A stretch of 10,069 nt of DNA from NCBI GenBank assembly GCA_007125875.1, contig SLCI01000036.1, positions 1 to 10,069 of the forward strand, read 5' to 3'. This document shows, one piece after another, positions 1 to 5,937 of the stretch; position 1 is the first letter of the stretch, and every line of letters begins with the position of its first letter. Source of the stretch: Kiritimatiellia bacterium. GTDB lineage: Bacteria > Verrucomicrobiota > Kiritimatiellia > SLAD01. Position numbers and translations under genes: made by a program. Below the pieces are notes generated by a model that was not told the DNA's origin, made no database searches, and saw only the letters and a list, made by a program, of their open reading frames with translations.

Positions 1-11
1 ACTTCTGCCAT
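1..11 (-). CDS. rplL: 50S ribosomal protein L7/L12, first codons only (partial)
   Basis: Only the start codon and the beginning of the reading frame lie in the window: ATG GCA GAA GT, giving M-A-E-(V). Upstream, the complement of positions 21-26 gives a perfect AGGAGG Shine-Dalgarno ending 9 nt before the ATG. The start sits 35 nt downstream of the rplJ stop, where rplL is found in nearly all bacteria. L7/L12 forms the dimers of the ribosomal stalk that bind the L10 C-terminal helix and recruit translation GTPases. The identity comes from gene order and the strong start signal, because three residues cannot identify a protein. Confidence 0.7.
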
Positions 12-46
12 GACTTTACTCCTCCTGATATCGCCTGCTTACCAGA

Positions 47-565
47 TCAGGCTTGTTCTTTCTTATCCTTTACGGCCTGAAGCACGTACAACAGGCTACA
101 GACTTTTTGATTCATCACGCCAACCAACTGGGTCAGCGGAGCCGCAATCGTGCCAACGGCCATCGCCAGCAATTCTTCACGCGGCGGCATCGATGCCAAC
201 TGCTCGACATCATCTGCTGTCAGAATCGCCCCCGAAAATGCACCCAGCTTGATCACTGGCTTGGCATTTTCCTTGATGAATGCTTTTAAAATTTTAGCGG
301 CCTCGACGACGTCACCGCTTCCGGTGACAATTGCAGTCGGACCAGATAATCCCGTTTCTAAACCCTCCAAGTTGAGTTCCCCAACCAGGCGATTCATTAA
401 TCGGTTTTTGATCACTGCGTATTCGGCATCGGCATCACGTAAGCGATTACGAAGCGCTGCCGTCTTTTCGACCGACAAGCCATTGTAGTCCGCAAGAATC
501 ACGAACACCTTGCCATCCAGCTTTTGCCGGATCTCATCGACCATTGTTTGCTTTTCAGGTCTCAT
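47..565 (-). CDS. rplJ: 50S ribosomal protein L10
   Basis: This is the L10 stalk base protein (172 aa, normal length), which anchors L7/L12 dimers to 23S rRNA next to L11. The N-terminus MRPEKQ followed by DEIRQKL is typical of the family, as are the conserved stretches around ADYNGLSV (about residues 25-32), the AVIKNRL segment (about 50-56) and LSGPTAIV (about 73-80). The helical C-terminus after about residue 135 is the L7/L12-binding region. The start at MRPEKQ is preferred over the internal Met8 because the family begins this way and an AAGGAA Shine-Dalgarno lies 8 nt upstream. The gene begins 25 nt after rplA and is followed by rplL. That short gap leaves no room for the long L10-binding leader known from E. 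coli. Confidence 0.97.
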   Translation of the reverse strand: MRPEKQTMVDEIRQKLDGKVFVILADYNGLSVEKTAALRNRLRDADAEYAVIKNRLMNRLVGELNLEGLETGLSGPTAIVTGSGDVVEAAKILKAFIKENAKPVIKLGAFSGAILTADDVEQLASMPPREELLAMAVGTIAAPLTQLVGVMNQKVCSLLYVLQAVKDKKEQA

Positions 566-590
566 AATGCTGTTCCTTCGTTACGATCGA

Positions 591-1286
591 TTAGGCCGCC
601 ATTTCGCGCGCCGAGATGCGCAAACCCGGCCCCATGGACGACGTGACGGTAATGTTCTTAATATAGATGCCCTTTACCGCAGCCGGTTTGGCCGCTGTAA
701 CCGCTTTGATTGCTGCCTGTGCATTTTCGGCCAAAGCCTCAACAGCAAATGAAAGCTTCCCGAAAGGCAGCATGACATTGCCATGCCGATCCATCTTGAA
801 TTCCACCCGACCGGCTTTCAATTGATTAACCGCAGAAGCGGTATCATCGGTCACTGTTCCAGTCTTCGGATTCGGCATCAAGCCGCGTGGCCCGAGCACT
901 TTGCCGAGCTTGCGTACTTCCTTCATGGCTTCCGGCGTGGCAACCGCCACATCAAACTCCGTCCAGCCACCGCTGACTTTCGCAATCAAATCATCGAATC
1001 CAACTTCCACCGCACCGGCCTCTTTGGCGGCGTCGGCAGCCGGGCCACTCGCGAATACGATCACGCGCACATCTTTACCCGTTCCATGCGGAAGCGAGAC
1101 GGTGCCGCGCACGCTCTGATCCGATTTCGTGGGATCCACACCTAAACGAAATGCGATCTCGGCGGTCTCATCAAATTTAGCGACCTGATTCTCTTTCAGA
1201 AAGGTCAGCGCCGCAACCAGCTCGTGTTCTGTATTGGCCGGCAGCTTTTCGACTGCGGCGCGATATTTTTTACCGTGCTTGCTCAT
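591..1286 (-). CDS. rplA: 50S ribosomal protein L1
   Basis: This is ribosomal protein L1 (231 aa, usual length), which forms the mobile L1 stalk at the E site. In many bacteria it also represses its own rplK-rplA mRNA. The family signature around LGPRGLMPNPKTGTVT is intact at about residues 130-145, followed by the conserved KAGRVEFKMDRHGNV region, the GKLSF motif and a C-terminal GPGLRI. The ATG overlaps the rplK stop in a 4-nt ATGA junction (1283-1286), which implies translational coupling. A GAGGTGGAA ribosome binding sequence lies inside the end of rplK. Nothing in the frame looks abnormal. Confidence 0.97.
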   Translation of the reverse strand: MSKHGKKYRAAVEKLPANTEHELVAALTFLKENQVAKFDETAEIAFRLGVDPTKSDQSVRGTVSLPHGTGKDVRVIVFASGPAADAAKEAGAVEVGFDDLIAKVSGGWTEFDVAVATPEAMKEVRKLGKVLGPRGLMPNPKTGTVTDDTASAVNQLKAGRVEFKMDRHGNVMLPFGKLSFAVEALAENAQAAIKAVTAAKPAAVKGIYIKNITVTSSMGPGLRISAREMAA

Positions 1287-1708
1287 GCTTCCACCTCAAT
1301 CCCCATACTGCGCGCTGTGCCAGCAATGATCCGTACGGCTTCATCCACACTGTTGGCGTTCAAATCTTTTTCTTTGGTCTTGGCAATCTCTTCAAGCTGA
1401 GCGCGCGAAACTTTGCCGACTTTATCGCGGTTGGGCACTGACGACCCCTTCGCAATACCCGCGGCTCGCTTTAACAATGTCGCTGCCGGCGGACTCTTCG
1501 TGATGAAGGTGAACGATTTATCCTGATAAACCGTGATCACCACCGGAATCACCAAGCCCGCTTGTGACTGGGTCGCCGCGTTAAACTCTTTGCAGAACTG
1601 CATGATATTCACGCCTTGCTGACCAAGGGCGGGTCCAACGGGCGGAGCCGGATTGGCTTGGCCTGCGGGAATCTGCAGTTTAATTTGTCCTGTTACTTTT
1701 TTTGCCAT
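1283..1708 (-). CDS. rplK: 50S ribosomal protein L11
   Basis: This is L11 (141 aa, canonical length), the protein of the GTPase-associated centre of the large subunit. It binds 23S rRNA beside L10. The N-terminal domain shows the conserved KLQIPAGQANPAPPVGPALGQ and GVNIMQFCKEFNA motifs; the first contains the prolines of the thiostrepton-site region. The C-terminal RNA-binding domain includes SPPAATLLKRAAG and ends AGTARSMGIEV. No clear Shine-Dalgarno precedes the ATG, which is unusual beside its neighbours. The 115-nt gap from nusG (1709-1823) is where a separate rplKA promoter or an L1-binding operator would be expected. I could not recognise a convincing -35/-10 pair or L1 site there. Confidence 0.97.
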   Translation of the reverse strand: MAKKVTGQIKLQIPAGQANPAPPVGPALGQQGVNIMQFCKEFNAATQSQAGLVIPVVITVYQDKSFTFITKSPPAATLLKRAAGIAKGSSVPNRDKVGKVSRAQLEEIAKTKEKDLNANSVDEAVRIIAGTARSMGIEVEA

Positions 1709-1823
1709 GATGTACGCAATGGTTAAGGGTTAACGAATATTCAGGTCCGGCTCGCTTCACGTGCTGTCATTCGGCATCGCCAACACCGCATCTCCGGCTT
1801 GACGAAAGTGAGCCCCCGCTATT

Positions 1824-2375
1824 CTACGCTTCTCTTTCGACCTGCCAGTACTCCAACTCCACGGGTGCCGAACGGCCAAAAATGGAGACAGACACTTTCA
1901 GCTTGCCACGCTCAGGGTCGATTTCTTCGATCACGCCACTGAAACTGACGAACGGGCCATCGTTAATCTTGACCATTTCACCCGCTTCAAAGCTGATTTT
2001 CGGCTTAACTTTCTCTTTCTTCTCTTCAATTTGATTCAAAATTGTGTCGACTTCGGACTGCTTGAGCGGAACCGGTCGATCCCCACCCACAAATCCAATC
2101 ACGCCAGCCGTTTGCTGCGCGAAATACCACGATTTTTCGACCAACGCGCGCTGATCATCGTAGAGCTCCATATTTATGAGCAAGTATCCCGGAAAAAACT
2201 TCCGCGTGGTGGTGGTCTTTTTACCCTGCTTGACCTCGGACACCTTCTCGGTCGGAATCAAGATTTCCGATACGAGATCACCCATCTCCTCCAACTCGAG
2301 ACGACGCTCCATGCTTTCCCGAGCCTTATTTTCCTGGCCAGAAAGCGTTTGTAGTACGAACCATTCTTTAGGCAT
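1824..2375 (-). CDS. nusG: Transcription termination/antitermination factor NusG
   Basis: NusG (183 aa, typical length) binds RNA polymerase across the cleft, suppresses pausing and links transcription to Rho or to ribosomal protein S10. The N-terminal NGN domain spans about residues 1-110, with WFVLQTLSGQENKA at the start and the conserved RKFFPGYLLI segment at 58-67. A Lys/Glu-rich linker follows at about 115-128. The C-terminal KOW domain, from about 130, contains VKINDGPFVSFSGVIEEID and ends near SIFGR. The start lies 22 nt after the secE stop, preceded by a weak GGTG ribosome binding sequence. Pairing with secE upstream and rplK downstream is the standard context. Confidence 0.97.
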   Translation of the reverse strand: MPKEWFVLQTLSGQENKARESMERRLELEEMGDLVSEILIPTEKVSEVKQGKKTTTTRKFFPGYLLINMELYDDQRALVEKSWYFAQQTAGVIGFVGGDRPVPLKQSEVDTILNQIEEKKEKVKPKISFEAGEMVKINDGPFVSFSGVIEEIDPERGKLKVSVSIFGRSAPVELEYWQVEREA

Positions 2376-2397
2376 ATTTCACCAGCACTTACTCAAC

Positions 2398-2601
2398 TCA
2401 GCGGATCACTACGCTGGTTAGGGACATGAGGACGGCGTCACTGACACCCACGTATGTCGCTAAAATTAGGCACGAGATGACAACCACAACAGTTGATTCC
2501 ATCAACTCCGGTCGGGTCGGCCATGTGCACTTAGAGAGCTCAACGCGAACTTCGCCCAGAAACTCTTGAAAGCCTGCTATCCACTTCCCCACTTTACCCA
2601 T
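2398..2601 (-). CDS. secE: Preprotein translocase subunit SecE
   Basis: This is a short SecE (67 aa) of the single-membrane-span type, the clamp subunit of the SecYEG channel in the inner membrane. The amphipathic cytoplasmic helix covers about residues 8-30 and carries the family motif EVRVELSKCTWPTRPEL, with the conserved Trp27-Pro28. One hydrophobic segment follows, about residues 36-66. An AAGGAG Shine-Dalgarno sits 6 nt before the ATG, fixing the start. The gene follows tRNA-Trp by 80 nt and precedes nusG by 22 nt, the classic secE-nusG pair. The length matches other minimal SecE proteins rather than the three-span E. coli form. Confidence 0.95.
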   Translation of the reverse strand: MGKVGKWIAGFQEFLGEVRVELSKCTWPTRPELMESTVVVVISCLILATYVGVSDAVLMSLTSVVIR

Positions 2602-2681
2602 GCCAAACTCCTTACTCTTTACCGCTCAAGCCTTCGACGCGAGCAACCCGAATCCGCTCAAACTTACCACCACAACCTGAC

Positions 2682-2758
2682 TGGCAGGCCAGGAGGGACT
2701 CGAACCCCCAACACCCGGTTTTGGAGACCGGTGCTCTGCCAAATTGAGCTACTGGCCT
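2682..2758 (-). tRNA. trpT: tRNA-Trp (anticodon CCA)
   Basis: A complete 77-nt cloverleaf reads on the minus strand. The acceptor stem AGGCCAG pairs with CTGGCCT, the D stem GCTC with GAGC, and the anticodon stem CCGGT with ACCGG around the loop CTCCAAA, whose anticodon CCA is at 2722-2724. The T arm GGGGG-TTCGAGT-CCCTC has one G-U pair. The discriminator base is G, and the 3' CCA is encoded in the DNA. Trp is the usual tRNA between tuf and secE in many phyla. It is probably cut from the tuf-secE transcript, since no promoter is evident in the preceding gap. Confidence 0.97.
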
Positions 2759-2846
2759 ACGAGCAAATCGGCATCGCCACACAATCCGGCGCACCTCGCG
2801 CTCCACACAAGCCGGGCTTAACGGCGGCTAAACCGGCAAGCCGAAC

Positions 2847-2876
2847 GGCGGACAACCCCAAAAGAGGCCGTCCGCC
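2847..2876 (-). terminator. Strong hairpin after tuf, without a U-tract
   Basis: Starting 15 nt past the tuf stop, the minus-strand RNA can form a continuous 13-bp stem. GGCGGAC pairs perfectly with GTCCGCC, and GGCCTC pairs with GGGGTT through G-U wobbles, closing on a UUUU loop. On the plus strand the wobbles would be A-C mismatches, so the structure is meant for the minus-strand transcript. The next bases are GTTCGGCTT rather than a T run, so it is not a canonical intrinsic terminator. It could attenuate transcription between tuf and trpT-secE, block 3' exonucleases to stabilise tuf mRNA, or mark a processing site. Confidence 0.5.
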
Positions 2877-2891
2877 TATCCAGCCAAACCA

Positions 2892-4100
2892 TTATTCCGT
2901 GATCTCGATAACGCGACCGGCACCAACCGTACGGCCACCCTCACGGATAGCAAAACGCATGGTCTTCTCCATCGCGATCGGCGTGATCAACTTAACATCC
3001 ATACTGACATTGTCACCCGGCATGACCATCTCGACGCCTTCTGGCAGCTCGATGTCACCCGTCACGTCCGTCGTACGGAAATAAAACTGCGGGCGATAAC
3101 CCTTGAAGAACGGTGTATGACGACCACCCTCGTCCTTGCTCAAGACATACACTTCAGCCTTGAAGGACGTGTGCGGCTTAATGGCACCCGGCGCTGCCAA
3201 AACCTGGCCACGCTCGACGTCTTCTTTCTTGGTACCACGCAGCAAGCAACCGACGTTGTCGCCAGCCTGCCCCTGATCCAAGAGCTTGCGGAACATTTCA
3301 ACGCCCGTAACAGTAGTCTTGACGGTGGGACGCAACCCAACGATTTCGACTTCCGAACCGACCTTGATAATACCACGTTCCACACGACCGGTGACCACCG
3401 TACCGCGACCTTCGATCGAGAACACGTCTTCGATCGGCATCAGGAACGCCTGATCGATCGGGCGCTCCGGCTCCGGCACGAACGAATCGACGGCATCCAA
3501 GAGATCCTGAATGCACTGCGCACCCGGCGCATCCGGGCTTTCGGCCTGCACGGCACCCAAAGCGGAACCACGCACGATTGGCGTGTCATCACCAGGGAAA
3601 TCGTACTTGTCGAGCAGCTCGCGGATTTCCAGTTCGACCAAATCCAACAACTCCGGATCATCCACCGTGTCAACCTTGTTCAGGAAGACCACGATCGCCG
3701 GCACACCGACCTGACGAGCCAAGAGAATGTGCTCACGGGTCTGCGGCATAGGACCATCAGCGGCGCTGACCACCAAAATGGCGCCGTCCATTTGCGCCGC
3801 ACCGGTAATCATGTTTTTGACATAATCGGCGTGACCAGGACAGTCAACGTGCGCGTAATGGCGCTTGTCCGACTCATATTCAACGTGCGACGTTGCGATG
3901 GTCAGAATTTTGGTTGGGTCACGACGGCCCTGACTCTCGGAAGCTTTCGCCACCTCATCGTAGGCCACATACGTAGCCAAACCCTTGTCGGACTGAACCT
4001 TCGTCAATGCGGCCGTCAACGTGGTTTTACCATGGTCAACGTGACCAATCGTTCCTACGTTAACGTGCGGCTTAGTTCTCTCAAATTTATCCTTAGCCAT
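2892..4100 (-). CDS. tuf: Translation elongation factor EF-Tu
   Basis: EF-Tu (402 aa; typical length 393-400) is the GTPase that delivers aminoacyl-tRNA to the ribosome. The G1 P-loop GHVDHGKT is at residues 19-26, G3 DCPGH at 86-90, G4 NKVD at about 141-144 and G5 SAL at about 179-181. Domains 2 and 3 are standard, for example the GRGTVVTGRVERG segment and the C-terminal GGRTVGAGRV. A GGAGGAG Shine-Dalgarno 6 nt upstream sets the start. The odd part is switch I/G2. The usual EEKARGITI is replaced by a segment about five residues longer, ending QGRRDPTKILTIATS. It keeps the magnesium-coordinating Thr (Thr67, equivalent to E. coli Thr62) but not the preceding Arg-Gly. The gene follows tRNA-Thr as E. 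coli tufB does, and shares its upstream promoter. Confidence 0.97.
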   Translation of the reverse strand: MAKDKFERTKPHVNVGTIGHVDHGKTTLTAALTKVQSDKGLATYVAYDEVAKASESQGRRDPTKILTIATSHVEYESDKRHYAHVDCPGHADYVKNMITGAAQMDGAILVVSAADGPMPQTREHILLARQVGVPAIVVFLNKVDTVDDPELLDLVELEIRELLDKYDFPGDDTPIVRGSALGAVQAESPDAPGAQCIQDLLDAVDSFVPEPERPIDQAFLMPIEDVFSIEGRGTVVTGRVERGIIKVGSEVEIVGLRPTVKTTVTGVEMFRKLLDQGQAGDNVGCLLRGTKKEDVERGQVLAAPGAIKPHTSFKAEVYVLSKDEGGRHTPFFKGYRPQFYFRTTDVTGDIELPEGVEMVMPGDNVSMDVKLITPIAMEKTMRFAIREGGRTVGAGRVIEITE

Positions 4101-4196
4101 TACGCTCCTCCGTTACCTTTATATTCGAACCAATGTTCCTGCTCTATTCATTCCAGGCGGGCTTGCGCCCCGTACCTAAACTCTATTTTCCCCATC

Positions 4197-4272
4197 TGGA
4201 GCCCACGAGCGGGATCGAACCGCTGACCTCGTCCTTACCAAGGACGTGCTCTGCCAACTGAGCTACGTGGGC
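4197..4272 (-). tRNA. thrT: tRNA-Thr (anticodon GGU)
   Basis: A full 76-nt cloverleaf reads on the minus strand. The acceptor GCCCACG pairs with CGTGGGC, the D stem GCTC with GAGC, and the anticodon stem CGTCC with GGACG around the loop TTGGTAA, with anticodon GGT at 4237-4239. The T arm AGCGG-TTCGATC-CCGCT is perfect. The discriminator is T (U) and the CCA end is encoded. It lies 96 nt upstream of tuf, the same order as thrT-tufB in E. coli, so it is probably processed out of a tRNA-tuf co-transcript. Confidence 0.97.
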
Positions 4273-4382
4273 AATTCCACTTCGCCTCTCGACGCTCATT
4301 TCCCACTCGGGAAACCTTCTCTAAAAGCTTGGCAGAAACCACTCTACGCCTTTCCACGCCAATGATTTGCAGCGCCACCACA

Positions 4383-4398
4383 TGCGCAAATTTACGCA
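4383..4398. promoter_or_regulatory. Near-perfect palindrome in the tRNA-Thr/tuf leader
   Basis: TGCGCAAATTTACGCA is symmetric except for one position per arm: TGCG and CGCA arms around AAATTT. It lies about 110 nt upstream of tRNA-Thr and 104 nt downstream of the likely -10 box, inside the transcribed leader (4273-about 4495). It could be an operator or a small RNA hairpin, or chance. Apart from this I see no gene and no second convincing promoter in the 290-nt gap between tRNA-Thr and the upstream gene. Confidence 0.2.
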
Positions 4399-4501
4399 AC
4401 CCCTCTACCCCGCAATTGGCATAGAGAAATAGCGGAAATCGCGACAAATCAGCTGTATATACACACCAAGACAATGGGAATGTTGGTATGCGAATGGGTA
4501 G

Positions 4502-4529
4502 ACATTAAGAAAACGGGCAGCCGAGTCAA
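4502..4529 (-). promoter_or_regulatory. Promoter of the tRNA-Thr-tuf-secE-nusG-rpl cluster
   Basis: The minus strand carries TTGACT (complement of 4524-4529), a 16-nt spacer and TAATGT (complement of 4502-4507), close to the sigma-70 consensus. Immediately upstream of the -35, positions 4530-4560 are A/T tracts (AAATTTTTTCAG and TTTTTTGCAAAT on the minus strand), resembling an UP element for the RNA polymerase alpha subunit as in rRNA promoters. That suits a highly expressed tRNA/EF-Tu operon. Transcription would start near 4495, giving a leader of roughly 220 nt before tRNA-Thr. Confidence 0.6.
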
Positions 4530-4562
4530 TGATTATTTGCAAAAAACTGAAAAAATTTGCCG

Positions 4563-4991
4563 CTAGGATGACCGCGAAGAATCGATGGTCGCCTGCTTCT
4601 TGCTGAGCCGTTTTGACCGGAAGGGATCGCAAAAAGCCTCGGTGAAGTCGTAGCCACCGGCAAAATCGTCGCGGGAGTCTCGCTCGGTCTTGCCCAAGAT
4701 GCCCTTGCCGACCAAGTTAAAAACCATTTCACCGATATCTTCGGACGACAGCACGCCCCAATGGGAAAGCACACGGAAAGCCATTGGACCAAATTGCTCT
4801 AAAGCAAAATCACGTATGCCTTCCAACAACTCAACCCCGCTGACATGGCGCCCCGGCCCCTCCGATGGCTTTTCTAGCCGCCCAATCGTGTAGTCGAGCG
4901 CCTCGCGTATAAAAAGGTAGGCCTGCTCATCGTAGCGCGGATCTTCGTGCACGATTTGCGCCAACGCTTCGCTGTAGCTTATTTTCTGCAT
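4563..4991 (-). CDS. Minf_1886 family protein, function unknown
   Basis: This is a 142-aa soluble protein of a family I recognise as Minf_1886-type, conserved in Planctomycetes, Verrucomicrobia and relatives and without known function. Conserved blocks are present in order: RYDEQAYLFIREALDYT (19-35), RHVSGVELLEGIRDFALEQF (48-67), GEMVFNLV (87-94) and GKTERDSRDDFAGGYDFTEAF (100-120). The C-terminal tail is polar and variable. The frame stays open upstream to a Met at 5054. I prefer the ATG at 4991 because family members begin with MQK-like residues just before this core, and a weak GGGATGAG ribosome binding sequence precedes it. The extra 21 residues are basic and not family-like. The gene stands alone upstream of the tRNA-Thr/tuf promoter. 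No signal peptide or membrane span is seen. Confidence 0.85.
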   Translation of the reverse strand: MQKISYSEALAQIVHEDPRYDEQAYLFIREALDYTIGRLEKPSEGPGRHVSGVELLEGIRDFALEQFGPMAFRVLSHWGVLSSEDIGEMVFNLVGKGILGKTERDSRDDFAGGYDFTEAFCDPFRSKRLSKKQATIDSSRSS

Positions 4992-5186
4992 AAATTGCTC
5001 ATCCCTGAACAGGTATCTAAGATACCGGAGCAAGCGCGGTCGATCAAGTGCCAATCGACGAGCCGAAAACTATGGAGCGAAGCCACCATTTTTCGCCTGC
5101 ACAGCGCATTAATCGTGAAGTTCGAAGACAACCTTTGATATAGATTTATCTTTATCTGCGCGAAACCCTGCGTATATTGCGCCCTC

Positions 5187-5909
5187 ATGGAACAGTTTCG
5201 AATGCAAAAGAGTGATCGGCGTGACGGGTTCACGCTGGTCGAGCTATTGGTCGTCATGGCGATCATCGGCATTCTGATTGCGCTGTCAGCTGCGGCACTT
5301 CCCCGTGCCCTCATGGCCGGCCAGCGGGCCGCTTGCACTTCGAATTTACGCCAGATCGGGCAGGCGACGCTTCTCTATGTGGCCGATCACCGTGGTCATT
5401 TTCCACCGACCCGACATTCGGCCGTTGCGAACGAAGCCTGGATTTTCTTGCTCAGCCCTTATCTAGGCGATGTCGATGAGGTCCGGATATCCCCTGCTGA
5501 CCCGAATGGAGCGGATCGATTAAGCCGGAATGCAATCAGCTATATTCTTAATGATGTAGTGGCTGACCCCCTGCTCAATCCGTTTGGTGAGCCATTGCCC
5601 GGCGGTTATGGGCGTATGTCGCTCATTAATGAACCGGGGGCAACCATTCTCGCTGTTGTCATCTCAGATGACCGAGGTACGGGAGCAGCCAACGATCACA
5701 CCCATGCGCGCACTTGGAGCTCATTCAATAATTTCTTATCCGATGTTGAGGCTGATCGGCATCGCTTAGGATCACGGCACCCAACTCGCACCGAGGGTAG
5801 CGCGCCCTACTTGTATGCCGATGGCAGCGTGCGCATCTTCGAAGCGAGCTTCATGCAAGATGTGTTCGAGCAGGGTAACAACATCGGCCTGCCTGGATAC
5901 GCGCCCTAG
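5187..5909 (+). CDS. Type II secretion-like pseudopilin (prepilin N-terminal methylation domain)
   Basis: This 240-aa protein has a class III prepilin leader of 14 residues ending RRDG, with cleavage expected between Gly14 and Phe15 and Glu at +5 of FTLVELL. It is followed by a single hydrophobic helix, about residues 17-38. A prepilin peptidase would process it, and it would sit in the inner membrane or a pseudopilus. The rest matches the verrucomicrobial/planctomycetal 'xenologous' pseudopilins: ACTSNLRQIGQATLLYVADHRG after the helix, a SPADP motif at 102-106, and a terminal YLYADGSV near 208-215. His198 is 13 residues before Asp212-Gly213, whereas the usual family motif is H-X9-DG. No Shine-Dalgarno is evident before the ATG at 5187; Met6 is an alternative start. 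No secretion ATPase or secretin gene is nearby. Its substrate is unknown. Confidence 0.9.
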   Translation: MEQFRMQKSDRRDGFTLVELLVVMAIIGILIALSAAALPRALMAGQRAACTSNLRQIGQATLLYVADHRGHFPPTRHSAVANEAWIFLLSPYLGDVDEVRISPADPNGADRLSRNAISYILNDVVADPLLNPFGEPLPGGYGRMSLINEPGATILAVVISDDRGTGAANDHTHARTWSSFNNFLSDVEADRHRLGSRHPTRTEGSAPYLYADGSVRIFEASFMQDVFEQGNNIGLPGYAP

Positions 5910-5937
5910 AGCGGGTAAATGAAAATTCTAGTCGCAT

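Noticed and set aside
1709..1823. Possible L1-binding operator or rplK promoter in the nusG-rplK gap
   Set aside because: The CCGG-flanked stretch can form only short, interrupted stems, and no -35/-10 pair is convincing, so it is not listed as a feature.
2566..3084. Plus-strand open frame across the secE start and tRNA-Trp
   Set aside because: It runs through a complete tRNA and two genes on the other strand, is low-complexity and basic, and has no ribosome binding site.
3117..4226. 369-aa open frame on the plus strand opposite tuf
   Set aside because: It is antisense to an unmistakable EF-Tu gene and its translation resembles no family; the long opening follows from biased codon use in tuf.
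4235..4474. Minus-strand frame ending inside tRNA-Thr
   Set aside because: The C-terminal part is translated tRNA, and the region is better explained as the leader of the tRNA-tuf transcript.
4992..5054. 21-residue N-terminal extension of the Minf_1886-type protein
   Set aside because: The basic extension is not typical of the family, and a family-like start with a weak ribosome binding sequence is present at 4991.
5120..5186. Possible promoter (TATATT) just before the pseudopilin
   Set aside because: The -10-like box would start RNA almost at the ATG and has no acceptable -35 at 16-18 nt.
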